Notes under the pieces: generated by a model
The model's database searches: none
What the model was told of the DNA's origin: nothing
What the model saw: the letters and a program-made list of their open reading frames with translations, nothing else
Position numbers and translations under genes: made by a program
In this document: piece by piece, positions 56,242 through 64,000 of the stretch
How the letters are laid out: every line of letters starts with the position of its first letter
Position numbering within the stretch: position 1 is the stretch's first letter
Assembly (NCBI RefSeq): GCF_036499745.1
Contig: NZ_DASYDG010000045.1
Span: forward strand, 62,001-126,000
Direction of reading: 5' to 3'
Source: Pinirhizobacter sp036499745
GTDB taxonomy: Bacteria > Pseudomonadota > Gammaproteobacteria > Xanthomonadales > Rhodanobacteraceae
Length of the DNA: 64,000 nt

Positions 56242-57552
56242 TCAGCAATTACCGGCGCGTTCGGCGAACGGGTCGTCAAGCACGATGGTGTCTTCGCGGT
56301 CGGCACCGGTGGCGACCAGCGCCAGGCGGCAACCGGAGAGCTCTTCTATCGAACGCAGGTACGCACGTGCCGCGGCGGGCAGCTTGTTCCAGTCACGGAT
56401 GCCGGCGGTGGATTCTTCCCAGCCGGGGAAGTCCAGGTACACCGGCTTGCACTCGTCCCAGCCGTCGGCATCGAGCGGTGCCAGCTCGCGGCGCTTGCCG
56501 CGGTATTCATAGGCAATGCAGACGCGAATGGATTCAAGCCCATCGAGCACGTCGAGTTTGGTGATGGCCAGGCCATTGATGCCGTTGATCTGTACGGCGC
56601 GTTTCAGCGCGACCAGGTCGATCCAGCCGCAGCGGCGCGGGCGGCCGGTGCTGGCGCCGAATTCGTTGCCGACCTTGCGCAGGCGCTCGCCCATTTCATC
56701 ATTGAGTTCCGTGGGGAACGGACCACTGCCCACGCGCGTTGCGTAGGCTTTGCAGATGCCCAGCACGTAATCGATATCGGCGGCGCCCACGCCGGTGCCG
56801 GCAAGCGCACCACCGATGGTGGTGTTGGACGAGGTGACGTACGGATAGGTGCCGTGGTCGATGTCCAGCAGCGCGCCCTGTGCGCCTTCGAACAGGATGT
56901 TGCCGCCGTCGCGGCGCACGTCATGCAGGATGGTGGCGACGTCGTCGATCATCGGACGCAGGTACTCGCCCCAGGTCAGCGCTTCATCGAGCACCGTCTG
57001 GTAGTCGACCGGCTCGGCCTTCAGCCACTGGGTGAGCACGAAGTTGTAGTACTCCACGGCGGCCTTCAATTTCTCCGGCAGTTCGTGCGGGTACATGAGG
57101 TCGGCCACCCGGATTGAACGGCGGGCGACCTTGTCTTCGTAGGCTGGGCCGATACCACGGCCGGTGGTGCCGATGGCCTTGGCACCGGAGGCGATCTCGC
57201 GGGCCTTATCCAGGGCGATGTGGTACGGCATGATCAGCGGCGTGGCCGGCGATATCTTCAGGCGCGGGCGAACGTCCACGCCCTGGGCTTCCAGTTCGGC
57301 GATCTCGCTCATCAGTGCAGCCGGCGACAGCACCACGCCGTTGCCGATAAGGCAGAGCGCGTCGTCGCGCAGGATGCCCGACGGGATCAGGTGCAGCACC
57401 GTCTTCTTGCCCTTGATCACCAGGGTATGGCCGGCGTTGTGGCCGCCCTGGAAACGGGCGACGGCGGCGACACGCTCGGTAAGCAGGTCGACGATCTTGC
57501 CCTTGCCTTCGTCGCCCCACTGGGCGCCGAGGATCACTACTGATTTGCCCAT
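56242..57552 (-). CDS. purA: Adenylosuccinate synthase
   Basis: Commits IMP to AMP synthesis using GTP and aspartate; 436 residues. The ATG at 57552 starts MGKSVVILGAQWGDEGKGK with the P-loop-like GDEGKGK; HNAGHTLVIKG, TTGRGIGPAYEDK and the C-terminal NKLPAAARAYLRSIE blocks are all present. The upstream in-frame TTG is not favoured. Last gene of the hfq/hflX/hflKC cluster on this strand, a common arrangement in gammaproteobacteria. Confidence 0.98.
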   Translation of the reverse strand: MGKSVVILGAQWGDEGKGKIVDLLTERVAAVARFQGGHNAGHTLVIKGKKTVLHLIPSGILRDDALCLIGNGVVLSPAALMSEIAELEAQGVDVRPRLKISPATPLIMPYHIALDKAREIASGAKAIGTTGRGIGPAYEDKVARRSIRVADLMYPHELPEKLKAAVEYYNFVLTQWLKAEPVDYQTVLDEALTWGEYLRPMIDDVATILHDVRRDGGNILFEGAQGALLDIDHGTYPYVTSSNTTIGGALAGTGVGAADIDYVLGICKAYATRVGSGPFPTELNDEMGERLRKVGNEFGASTGRPRRCGWIDLVALKRAVQINGINGLAITKLDVLDGLESIRVCIAYEYRGKRRELAPLDADGWDECKPVYLDFPGWEESTAGIRDWNKLPAAARAYLRSIEELSGCRLALVATGADREDTIVLDDPFAERAGNC

Positions 57553-57643
57553 CTTTTTTGCTCGCAAAAATAAATAAGTAAAGGGTTTGATCTGCCTCTG
57601 GAGTTCTCATCAGCGCCAAAGCGCAAACATGAAGCTCCCCGGC

Positions 57644-58513
57644 CTACCGAGCTTTCGCTCCACCATCATTGAAATACCGCAGGAAGTCCGATTCCGGCTT
57701 CAGGATCAGAACACCCTTTCCATCCAGGAAGGAGGTGCGGTACGCCTGCAGGCTACGATAGAAATCGAAGAAGTCTGGGTCTTGTCCATACGATTGCGCA
57801 TAGATTGCCGCCGCCTGGGCGTCGCCATCGCCACGCACCGTGGCAGCTTCGCGCTCGGCGTCGGCCAGCAGTACCGCCTTCTGGCGGTCGGCGTCGGCGC
57901 GGATGCGCTCGCCCGCTTCCTTGCCGCGCGAGCGCAGGTCGTTGGCCAGCTGCATGCGCTCGGCGCGCATGCGCTTGTACACCGAGTCGCTCACCTCGTC
58001 GGGCAATTCAATGCGCTTGATGCGCACGTCCACCACTTCGATACCCAGGCTGCGGCGAGCCGCGGCGTCGGTCTGGCTTCGCACGCGGTTGGTGATGTCA
58101 TCGCGGCCATTGGCCACCACCGCCTGCAGCGGACGGGAATTGAACTCAAAGCGCAGCGCATCCTTGACGATCGGGGTCAACCGCTGCGCAGCCTGCAGCT
58201 GTTCGCCGGCCGTGGCGCGATAGTAGGCCGCGTTATCGGCGATCCGCCACTTCACGTAGAAGTCGACGTTGACGCTTTTCTTCTCGGAGGTGAAGTAGCG
58301 CTCCGGCTGGGCATCGAGGTTCAGGATGCGGTTGTCCAGCAGCACTACCTGCTGCACCACCGGCAGCTTGAAGTGGAGGCCCGGGTTGTAGTCGGCACGG
58401 ACGATGCGGCCGAACTGGAGCAGGAGGGCGCTCTGGCCTTCCTTGACGACGAAGGCACTGTTCAGCCCCAGCAGTACCACCAGCAGGCCGACGAAGGCAT
58501 AGACGATTTTCAT
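57644..58513 (-). CDS. hflC: HflC, membrane protease modulator
   Basis: Partner of HflK in the complex around FtsH, 289 residues. One N-terminal membrane helix (KIVYAFVGLLVVLLGLNSAFV) leads into the SPFH/band-7 domain (FVVKEGQSALLLQFGRIVR) and a coiled-coil region (ERIRADADRQKAVLLADAERE). The ATG overlaps the hflK stop (ATGA), so the two are coupled. About 90 bp separate it from purA; the small DUF2065 gene found between them in some relatives is absent. Confidence 0.97.
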   Translation of the reverse strand: MKIVYAFVGLLVVLLGLNSAFVVKEGQSALLLQFGRIVRADYNPGLHFKLPVVQQVVLLDNRILNLDAQPERYFTSEKKSVNVDFYVKWRIADNAAYYRATAGEQLQAAQRLTPIVKDALRFEFNSRPLQAVVANGRDDITNRVRSQTDAAARRSLGIEVVDVRIKRIELPDEVSDSVYKRMRAERMQLANDLRSRGKEAGERIRADADRQKAVLLADAEREAATVRGDGDAQAAAIYAQSYGQDPDFFDFYRSLQAYRTSFLDGKGVLILKPESDFLRYFNDGGAKAR

Positions 58514-59646
58514 GGCTTGGCCTCCTGCGCGGGGTTGGAATCCACGGCGCTGGCCGCCGACTGCACCACGCCCGTCAACGACCGTCCCGTGCCCGCGGCA
58601 CGCTCGGAGGGCAGGTTGATGATGTTCTTGCCGTTGCTGCCATCCACCACCTTGGCATTGTTGGCCATCACCTGCTCCATGGTTTCCAGGTACAGGCGGC
58701 GACGCGTGACGCCAGGGGCCGCCCGGTATTCCTTCAGCAACTGGTTGAACTGGGTGGTGTCGCCCGTGGCGCGGGCGACGCGTTCGGCGCGATAGCCTTC
58801 GGCCAGCGCTGCTACGCGCGCGCCCTGGGCGCGGGCGTCGGGCAGCACGCCGTTGGCGTAGGCACGGGCCTCGTTCTCGCTGCGCTGTTTGTCTTCACGC
58901 GCCGCGTTGACGTCGTCGAAGGCATCCTTCACCTCCGCCGGCGGGGCCACGTTCTGGAAGCTGATGTCATTGACCACCAGGCCGGAGTTGTAGCTGTCGA
59001 GCGTTTTCTGCAGCGCAGAACGAATCTGCTGTTGCAGGGTTTCGCGGGTTTTCGGCTCGATCGCGGCGGTAGCCGTGGCCGGCGCGGCAGCGGTGCCGGC
59101 GGCAGCGGGCATGTCGCCGGGGCTGGTCAGGATGTTGTCCATGTCGTTGGCACCGACCACCGAGCGCACGGCCGCTTCGGCCGCGAGGCGAAGCGTATCG
59201 GCCGGTGGCTCGCCCAGCGAGAACAGGAACTTGCGCGCGTCGGACACCTGGAACTGGACGTTGAAGTCCACCGTGATGATGTTTTCGTCGCTGGTGAGCA
59301 TGCGGGCGTTGACCGACACCGACTGCACCTGGGTCGTCTGCACCCGGGTGACCGTTTCGAACGGCCGGGGCAGCTTCAGGTGAAAGCCCGGGGACAACAT
59401 CCGCGAGAACTGGCCGAAGCGCAGCACCACGCCTACTTCGCGCGTGCCGACGATGGCGTAACTGGACAGCAGTAGCCAGGCCAGCAGGATGGCCAGCACC
59501 ACGGTGATGATTCCGCCGCTGTTACCCAGCCGGCCGAAGCGTGATTTGAGGCTCTTGAGCAAGCCTTCGATGTCGGTCTTGCGACCGCTGGCCCTCTGGC
59601 GGTTCCAGGGATCCTTCTGGCCGTTGCCGGGTTCGTTCCATGCCAT
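58510..59646 (-). CDS. hflK: HflK, membrane protease modulator
   Basis: 378 residues from the ATG at 59646, preceded by GGAG. It has the HflK-type N terminus (MAWNEPGNGQKDPW), one membrane helix (GIITVVLAILLAWLLLSSYAI), an SPFH domain and a coiled coil. An Ala/Thr-rich insertion is present (PAAAGTAAAPATATAAIEP). HflK and HflC together restrict FtsH access to membrane proteins. Confidence 0.97.
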   Translation of the reverse strand: MAWNEPGNGQKDPWNRQRASGRKTDIEGLLKSLKSRFGRLGNSGGIITVVLAILLAWLLLSSYAIVGTREVGVVLRFGQFSRMLSPGFHLKLPRPFETVTRVQTTQVQSVSVNARMLTSDENIITVDFNVQFQVSDARKFLFSLGEPPADTLRLAAEAAVRSVVGANDMDNILTSPGDMPAAAGTAAAPATATAAIEPKTRETLQQQIRSALQKTLDSYNSGLVVNDISFQNVAPPAEVKDAFDDVNAAREDKQRSENEARAYANGVLPDARAQGARVAALAEGYRAERVARATGDTTQFNQLLKEYRAAPGVTRRRLYLETMEQVMANNAKVVDGSNGKNIINLPSERAAGTGRSLTGVVQSAASAVDSNPAQEAKP

Positions 59647-59686
59647 GGGAGGCATTCTCCATTTTAAGAACGCAAACGGGGTCAAT

Positions 59687-59721
59687 CTTATCAGATAAGA
59701 CCGGCGCTTGACCCGCGCCGG
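59687..59721 (-). other. Palindrome and hairpin between hflX and hflK
   Basis: CTTATC-A-GATAAG (59687-59699) adjoins a hairpin, CCGGCGC/GCGCCGG (59701-59721). Located between the hflX stop and hflK start, the hairpin with a following T-rich stretch could end some hflX transcripts, and the palindrome could be an operator for a hflK promoter. Confidence 0.4.
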
Positions 59722-59729
59722 AAGGGATT

Positions 59730-61037
59730 TCAGGCCTCGATGCCCTCGACTTCGAGCAACTGACGCAGTGGCGCGGCATGCTCGTCGCCACCGGCCAGGG
59801 GTGCCAGGACGCTGCGCGGGGCGTCGAGATCCAGATGCCAGCCCGAGTCGTCGATACGTTCGGCGACAATTGCCCCGGCGGCCTTCAGCCGGGCGTGCAG
59901 ACGGCCGGCGCCCAGCGACAACGACACCGTGGCGTGGACTCTTTCACCGCCCAGGAGTTCGCCCAGCACGACCCGCAGGCCATCCAGGCCCTCGCCCGTG
60001 GCGGCTGACAACCACACCTGGGAGGGCTTGCCGTCGGCATCGCGGTCGATGCGGGCCGGCAGGCCAGCCAGGTCGATCTTGTTCATGATGGACAGTTGCG
60101 GCACGTCGCCGGCACCGATTTCCTCCAGCACGCCGTTGACCACCCGGCGCAGCAAATCGCGTTCTTCGTCCGCCGCATCGCTGACATGCAGCAGGAGGTC
60201 TGCGTCGCGGGCCTCGGCCAGCGTCGCACGGAAGGCTGCGACCAGATCGTGTGGCAGCTCCCGGATGAAGCCGACCGTATCGGCGAGCACCGCCGGACCG
60301 CAAGAGAGGTCGTCCACCTTGCGCACGGTGGGATCGAGCGTGGCGAACAGGAGATCGGCGGTGTATACGCCACCGGTGGTAAGGGCGTTGAACAAGGTGG
60401 ACTTGCCCGCGTTGGTGTAACCCACCAGGGCCACGCGTGGCACCGTGTTGCGCAGGCGTGAGCGGCGCTGCTGGGTGCGCTGGGTTTGCACTTTTTCCAG
60501 GCGTTTGGTCAGCATCTTCACCCGCTCGCCAAGCAGGCGGCGATCGGTTTCCAGCTGGGTTTCGCCGGGGCCGCGCAGCCCGATGGCACCACCGCGCTGG
60601 CTGTCCAGATGCGTCCAGCCCCGGACCAGGCGCGTGGCCAGGTGCTTCAACTGGGCCAGTTCCACCTCCAGCTTGCCTTCATGCGAGCGGGCGCGCTGCG
60701 CGAAGATGTCCAGGATCAGCCCGGCACGGTCGACCACGCGCACGGAGAGGAGTTTTTCCAGGTTGCGTTCCTGGACCGGGGTAAGGATGTGGTCTACCAG
60801 CACCACGTCCGCTTCCAGGGCGCGGACGGCTTCGGCGACCTCGTCGGCCTTGCCGGTACCGATGTAATACCGGGGATTGGGATCTTCCACCCGCGCGGCC
60901 ACGTGGCCCAGCACCTCGGCGCCGGCCGAGCGGACCAGTTCAGCGAATTCTTCCCCGCGGCGAACGCCATCACCCATGCTTCGCGAATGCGGTAGCACCA
61001 GCAGGGCCCGTTCACCCTTCTTTTTTCTATCGAACAC
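59730..61037 (-). CDS. hflX: GTPase HflX
   Basis: Ribosome-associated GTPase that rescues or splits stalled 70S ribosomes after stress; 435 residues. An N-terminal HflX domain (about 1-165, YYIGTGKADEVAE) with a coiled-coil linker precedes the G domain: G1 GYTNAGKST, G3 DTVGFIRELPHDL, G4 NKID. The start is GTG, with GGA ~9 nt upstream. In the conserved order after hfq. Confidence 0.97.
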   Translation of the reverse strand: MFDRKKKGERALLVLPHSRSMGDGVRRGEEFAELVRSAGAEVLGHVAARVEDPNPRYYIGTGKADEVAEAVRALEADVVLVDHILTPVQERNLEKLLSVRVVDRAGLILDIFAQRARSHEGKLEVELAQLKHLATRLVRGWTHLDSQRGGAIGLRGPGETQLETDRRLLGERVKMLTKRLEKVQTQRTQQRRSRLRNTVPRVALVGYTNAGKSTLFNALTTGGVYTADLLFATLDPTVRKVDDLSCGPAVLADTVGFIRELPHDLVAAFRATLAEARDADLLLHVSDAADEERDLLRRVVNGVLEEIGAGDVPQLSIMNKIDLAGLPARIDRDADGKPSQVWLSAATGEGLDGLRVVLGELLGGERVHATVSLSLGAGRLHARLKAAGAIVAERIDDSGWHLDLDAPRSVLAPLAGGDEHAAPLRQLLEVEGIEA

Positions 61038-61053
61038 TAAGTATGTTCCGCCT

Positions 61054-61081
61054 GGAGGCTACGGATTGTCCCGTAGCCTCC
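61054..61081 (-). other. Intercistronic hairpin between hfq and hflX
   Basis: A perfect 11-bp stem (GGAGGCTACGG, 6-nt loop, complementary arm), 17 nt before the hflX start. No T-run follows, so it is more likely an mRNA-stabilising or read-through element that lets hfq be made in excess of hflX. Confidence 0.6.
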
Positions 61082-61107
61082 CTTGGTATAGGCGGACCGG
61101 GCCGGTA

Positions 61108-61374
61108 TCAAGCGTCCGCTTCGATCCCGGCCACGCCGCCCTCGGCATGGTTCTCGTGGCCGCCCACCCGCACATTGCGGCTGGGCACGACGGTGGAGAT
61201 GGCATGCTTGTAGACCATCTGGCAAACCTGGTTGCGCAACATCACCGCAAACTGGTCGAACGACTCGATGGTGCCCTGCAACTTGATGCCATTGACCAGG
61301 TAGATGGCTACCGGGACGCGCTCACGGCGCATGGTGTTCAGGAACGGGTCTTGCAACGACTGCCCTTTGGACAT
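61108..61374 (-). CDS. hfq: RNA chaperone Hfq
   Basis: Hexameric Sm-like protein that pairs small RNAs with mRNAs, 88 residues. The start at 61374 is favoured because GGGGAGAAG lies just upstream. Sm1 (VPVAIYLVNGIKLQGTIESFDQFAV) and Sm2 (VYKHAISTVVP) are intact, with QSLQDPFLN proximal-face residues at the N terminus. The C-terminal tail is short and acidic compared to E. coli. Confidence 0.98.
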   Translation of the reverse strand: MSKGQSLQDPFLNTMRRERVPVAIYLVNGIKLQGTIESFDQFAVMLRNQVCQMVYKHAISTVVPSRNVRVGGHENHAEGGVAGIEADA

Positions 61375-61491
61375 TTTTTCTTCTCCCCTCGCCAACCGAC
61401 AGGACCGGGTAAAAAAGACGCCTTCCGGCGCCCCGGTCCCAAGTGCTTGGAATCTTAACTGCTTTTAAATCGCGTTAGAAAGCGGTCTGCG

Positions 61492-62442
61492 TCACGCCCC
61501 TGAAAGTGGGGTGAAAAGCCGGGTGGCGGCAGAGACGAAAGCCGTAAGTTCCGGGCGATCGGGGTCGAAAACCCGGGCATCGAGCTGGGCCCTGAGCCAG
61601 GTCCGCTGCCTTTTGGCCAGCTGACGGGTCGCAAATACGCCCCGCTCGCGGAATTCGGCCGCGGACGTGGCGCCGTCCAGGTGTTCCCATGCCTGGCGGT
61701 AGCCGACGGCCCGGATGGCGGGCAGGTCGGCGTGCAGGTCACCCCGGGCCCGGAGGTTGCGGACCTCCTCGATGAAGCCGTCGGTAAGCATCTGGTCGAA
61801 GCGCATGGCAATGCGTTCAGCCAGGAGAGCGCGGTCGGTGGGCACCAGGGCGAGCTTCAGGATCCGCCAGCCGAAAGGCCGACGTGTTGATTGCTGCAGT
61901 TCGCTCAAGGGGCGGCCGGTGAGCTCGATCACTTCCAGCGCCCTCTGGATGCGCTGGACGTCACCGGGCTTGATCCGCTCGCCGGCGACTGGGTCAAGAC
62001 GGGACAGCCGATCGTGCATTCCGGCCCAGCCCACCTCTTCAGCTTCGGTCGCCAGGCGCGCCCTCACGTCGGCGTTGGCCTCGGGCAGGTTGGAAAGCCC
62101 CTCGTGCAAGGCGCGGAAATACAGCCCGGTGCCGCCGACCAACAAGGGGATGTTGCCCCGGGCGGTGATGGCCTTCATCACCGGCACCGCGTCGGCGGCG
62201 AAATCGGCTGCGGAATAAGGCCGCGCCGGATCGCGGATATCGATCAACGCATGCGGATAACGGGCCTGCGTTGCCTTGTCGGGTTTGGCTGTGCCGATAT
62301 CCATGCCACGGTAGACCAGCGCCGAGTCGACGCTGACTATCTCTACGGGAAAGGCATCGGCAAGACGACACGCCAACGCCGTCTTGCCCGATGCGGTCGG
62401 GCCCATCAGGAATATCGCAGGCGGGCGTAGGTCGTGAGGCAT
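61492..62442 (-). CDS. miaA: tRNA dimethylallyltransferase MiaA
   Basis: Adds a dimethylallyl group to A37 of tRNAs reading UNN codons; 316 residues. P-loop GPTASGKT, then SVDSALVYRGMDIGTAKP and the tRNA-binding blocks GTGLYFRALHEGL and AVGYRQAWEHLDG. The start is uncertain: ATGs at 62442 and 62451 both lack a clear ribosome site; 62442 places the P-loop at the usual distance. First gene of the miaA-hfq-hflX-hflKC-purA group. Confidence 0.96.
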   Translation of the reverse strand: MPHDLRPPAIFLMGPTASGKTALACRLADAFPVEIVSVDSALVYRGMDIGTAKPDKATQARYPHALIDIRDPARPYSAADFAADAVPVMKAITARGNIPLLVGGTGLYFRALHEGLSNLPEANADVRARLATEAEEVGWAGMHDRLSRLDPVAGERIKPGDVQRIQRALEVIELTGRPLSELQQSTRRPFGWRILKLALVPTDRALLAERIAMRFDQMLTDGFIEEVRNLRARGDLHADLPAIRAVGYRQAWEHLDGATSAAEFRERGVFATRQLAKRQRTWLRAQLDARVFDPDRPELTAFVSAATRLFTPLSGA

Positions 62443-62559
62443 GCACGGCATGGTAACGGTTCGCAACGGATAGAAGCTTGTAGCGAAAGACGACATTCAA
62501 ATCGCCGCGGAGTGCGTACCATCGATCTCATGCCCCCGGACAACACGGAAGCGACAAGG

Positions 62560-62760
62560 ATGCGAAACACCACTCCCGACCGGGACACCATCGTGCGAGA
62601 TGCCCCGTCCGCGGATGAACTCAACGCACACATCCGCGCCCGAACGTCAAAGCTCTTGGCAGAGTCGGAAAAGATCGCCGCCGAGGCGCGCTGGTATCCC
62701 TTCGTAGCGGTCGCTGGGATATTCGCCGCTGCCGTCGGTTTCGTGAAGCTGCTCGATTAG
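62560..62760 (+). CDS. Tiny tail-anchored-like membrane protein
   Basis: 66 residues from the ATG at 62560 (GGAA ~9 nt upstream; an ATG at 62530 is less likely). A charged, helical N-terminal part (DELNAHIRARTSKLLAESEK) is followed by one C-terminal membrane helix (WYPFVAVAGIFAAAVGFVKLL). Family not recognised. The last 4 bp overlap the convergent S46 peptidase gene. Divergent from miaA. Confidence 0.65.
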   Translation: MRNTTPDRDTIVRDAPSADELNAHIRARTSKLLAESEKIAAEARWYPFVAVAGIFAAAVGFVKLLD

Positions 62761-64000
62761 TGCCCCTTTACTGGCGGCACGCCCAGTTCACCTAGCAACC
62801 CTGGTGACGGATAAACCTTATCCATCAACCAGCGCATGTAGCGCATGTCCACGTGGATCGCCCGCTTGTACCGTGGGTCGTACATCCAGCTGGCGCTAAC
62901 CGCTTCCCAATTGCTGTCGAAGTTCAGCCCCACCAGCTCACCGCGGGCATTGAGTACCGGTGAGCCGGAGTTGCCTCCCGTAGTATCGAGGTTGGAGAGG
63001 AAATCGACCGGCAGGCTGCCAAGCTTTGTATCCGCGTAATCGCCGAAGTCACGCTTGCCGATCGCTGCCAGCAACGGCGCGGGTGCATCGAAGGGAATTT
63101 TTCCGGTGTTCTTTTCCACGATGCCCTCGACGGTAGTCAGGGGTGCATAGGTCACCGCGTCGCGAGCCTTGAGCGGCGTGACCTTGCCGTAGCTCACACG
63201 AAGCGTGCCATTGGCATCGGGGTACACCGCCTTGCCCTGCGATTGCCGATATGCGATCAAGGCATGCATGTAGGTCGGCCGCAGGCGCATCAGGTCGCCT
63301 TCGCGCGCTTTGCGTTCGTCATCCATGCGCAGCACGGCGGGACGCAGGGCACGCGCCAGTACCAGCAGCGCGTCGTCGGCGCCGGCCACTTCGCCCGGCG
63401 CCTGGTCAAACCACTTCAGGCGAGTGGTTTCGTCCCCCAGTTTCGTGGCGCCATATACCTTGTCCATGGCTATTTTCAGCGCCTCAGGCGTACGTCCGAA
63501 GGCCTTGTCGAACTCAGGCAAGCGCTCGTCGTCGGGCAGTTTCTGATATCGCTCCAGCACCACGGCGAGCAGCGCTTTCTCCACCGCCGGCTGGTAGCGG
63601 CGCGAGACCTGCTTCAACTGGCTGCGGATCAACTCCTCGTCGCGCTTCTGGTAACCGGTTTCCCTTTCGGCATCGGGCTTGGCACGTTCCACCGCCAGTC
63701 GATCGATTGACAGCGCCGCACGCAGCAGCTGGGTCTGAGAGGTAAGCACGCCCAGCAATAAATCGCGCGCGCGCACGCCCTTGCCGGCATCAAGCACACC
63801 CGATAGAGCGTCGATGCCACTGCGGGTAGATGCTCCATCGGGCCGCGCCGCAAGCCACGCCAGCATCGCTTTCTCGTCATTGGCTCGCACAATGACCGCA
63901 TCGCTGCGGTGCAAGCCTTCCAGCTCGCCTGAGTAACGCTTGCTCACGTTCTTGAGCGATTGCAGTTGCGAGGCGTAACGGATCTCCGCGTCCTTGTCAT
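62757..64000 (-). CDS. S46-family dipeptidyl peptidase, C-terminal part (cut by window edge)
   Basis: About 413 residues of the 3' portion; the frame stays open to the window edge, so signal peptide and catalytic His/Asp lie outside. The catalytic serine is in TTGGNSGSPVLNARGELVGL, as in DPP7/DPP11 peptidases of the periplasm. DPPs of this family release dipeptides and feed peptide uptake; specificity (hydrophobic or acidic) depends on a residue that cannot be assigned here. The helical domain (about residues 20-240 of this part) is typical. Confidence 0.93.
   Translation of the reverse strand, partial: DKDAEIRYASQLQSLKNVSKRYSGELEGLHRSDAVIVRANDEKAMLAWLAARPDGASTRSGIDALSGVLDAGKGVRARDLLLGVLTSQTQLLRAALSIDRLAVERAKPDAERETGYQKRDEELIRSQLKQVSRRYQPAVEKALLAVVLERYQKLPDDERLPEFDKAFGRTPEALKIAMDKVYGATKLGDETTRLKWFDQAPGEVAGADDALLVLARALRPAVLRMDDERKAREGDLMRLRPTYMHALIAYRQSQGKAVYPDANGTLRVSYGKVTPLKARDAVTYAPLTTVEGIVEKNTGKIPFDAPAPLLAAIGKRDFGDYADTKLGSLPVDFLSNLDTTGGNSGSPVLNARGELVGLNFDSNWEAVSASWMYDPRYKRAIHVDMRYMRWLMDKVYPSPGLLGELGVPPVKGH

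Overview
The window is a high-GC stretch of bacterial chromosome, densely packed with genes on both strands. Gene content and order point to a gammaproteobacterium of the Xanthomonadales, most likely Rhodanobacteraceae (Luteibacter/Dyella/Rhodanobacter-like). The evidence is the metG-rnfB-nth order, a miaA-hfq-hflX-hflK-hflC-purA cluster, FabV as enoyl reductase, an OprP/OprO-type porin, large TonB-dependent receptors paired with glycosidases, and several GGDEF/EAL proteins. No comparison could be run, so the genus is an inference.

Layout. 1-1.9 kb: end of metG, an orphan RnfB-like ferredoxin and endonuclease III. 1.9-4.1 kb: a carbonic anhydrase and SulP anion transporter pair. 4.3-11.8 kb: a phosphate-acquisition block with a polyphosphate/phosphate porin, RNase T and pstSCAB-phoU; Pho-box-like direct repeats lie before both the porin and pstS. 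11.8-12.2 kb: the guanidinium exporter gene gdx behind a textbook guanidine-II (mini-ykkC) riboswitch. 12.2-16 kb: rnr-rlmB and a small membrane protein in overlapping order. 16.1-18 kb: a tRNA-Leu(CAG) gene followed by accessory small genes, including a HEPN-like protein preceded by a 250-bp series of five strong hairpins; this is the least explained part of the window. 18-23.7 kb: a GH92 mannosidase and a TonB-dependent receptor, probably one glycan-use locus. 24.2-27.5 kb: an unusual two-domain cyclase-family protein, a LysR regulator and an MFS exporter. 27.5-31.1 kb: a DUF2127 protein, an SGNH-hydrolase lipoprotein, a TPR protein and a cation/proton antiporter. 31.2-31.8 kb: a Phd/PIN toxin-antitoxin pair. 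31.8-39 kb: two c-di-GMP proteins, a PiT phosphate transporter and a GYF/LprI-like membrane protein. 39.2-43.7 kb: FabV, a GH78 rhamnosidase and a small membrane-anchored protein. 43.8-49.4 kb: an H-NS-like protein, two copies of an inverted-repeat-bounded intergenic element, PhzF, a TolC-family channel and an MHYT-GGDEF-EAL protein. 49.4-52.6 kb: a tandem glycine riboswitch and gcvP. 52.6-56.2 kb: a hypothetical protein, an Asp/Glu racemase and a GH15 glucanase. 56.2-62.5 kb: the hfq/hfl cluster. 62.6 kb to the end: a tiny membrane protein and the 3' part of an S46 peptidase gene.

Two themes connect the genes. The first is phosphate: porin, high-affinity Pst with PhoU, and low-affinity PiT. 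The second is plant- or fungus-derived glycan use: GH92, GH78, GH15 and the TonB receptor. RNA-level control is prominent: two recognised riboswitches, several hairpins between cistrons, and the unexplained hairpin array before the HEPN gene. No CRISPR array, rRNA, transposase, integrase or phage structural gene was seen.
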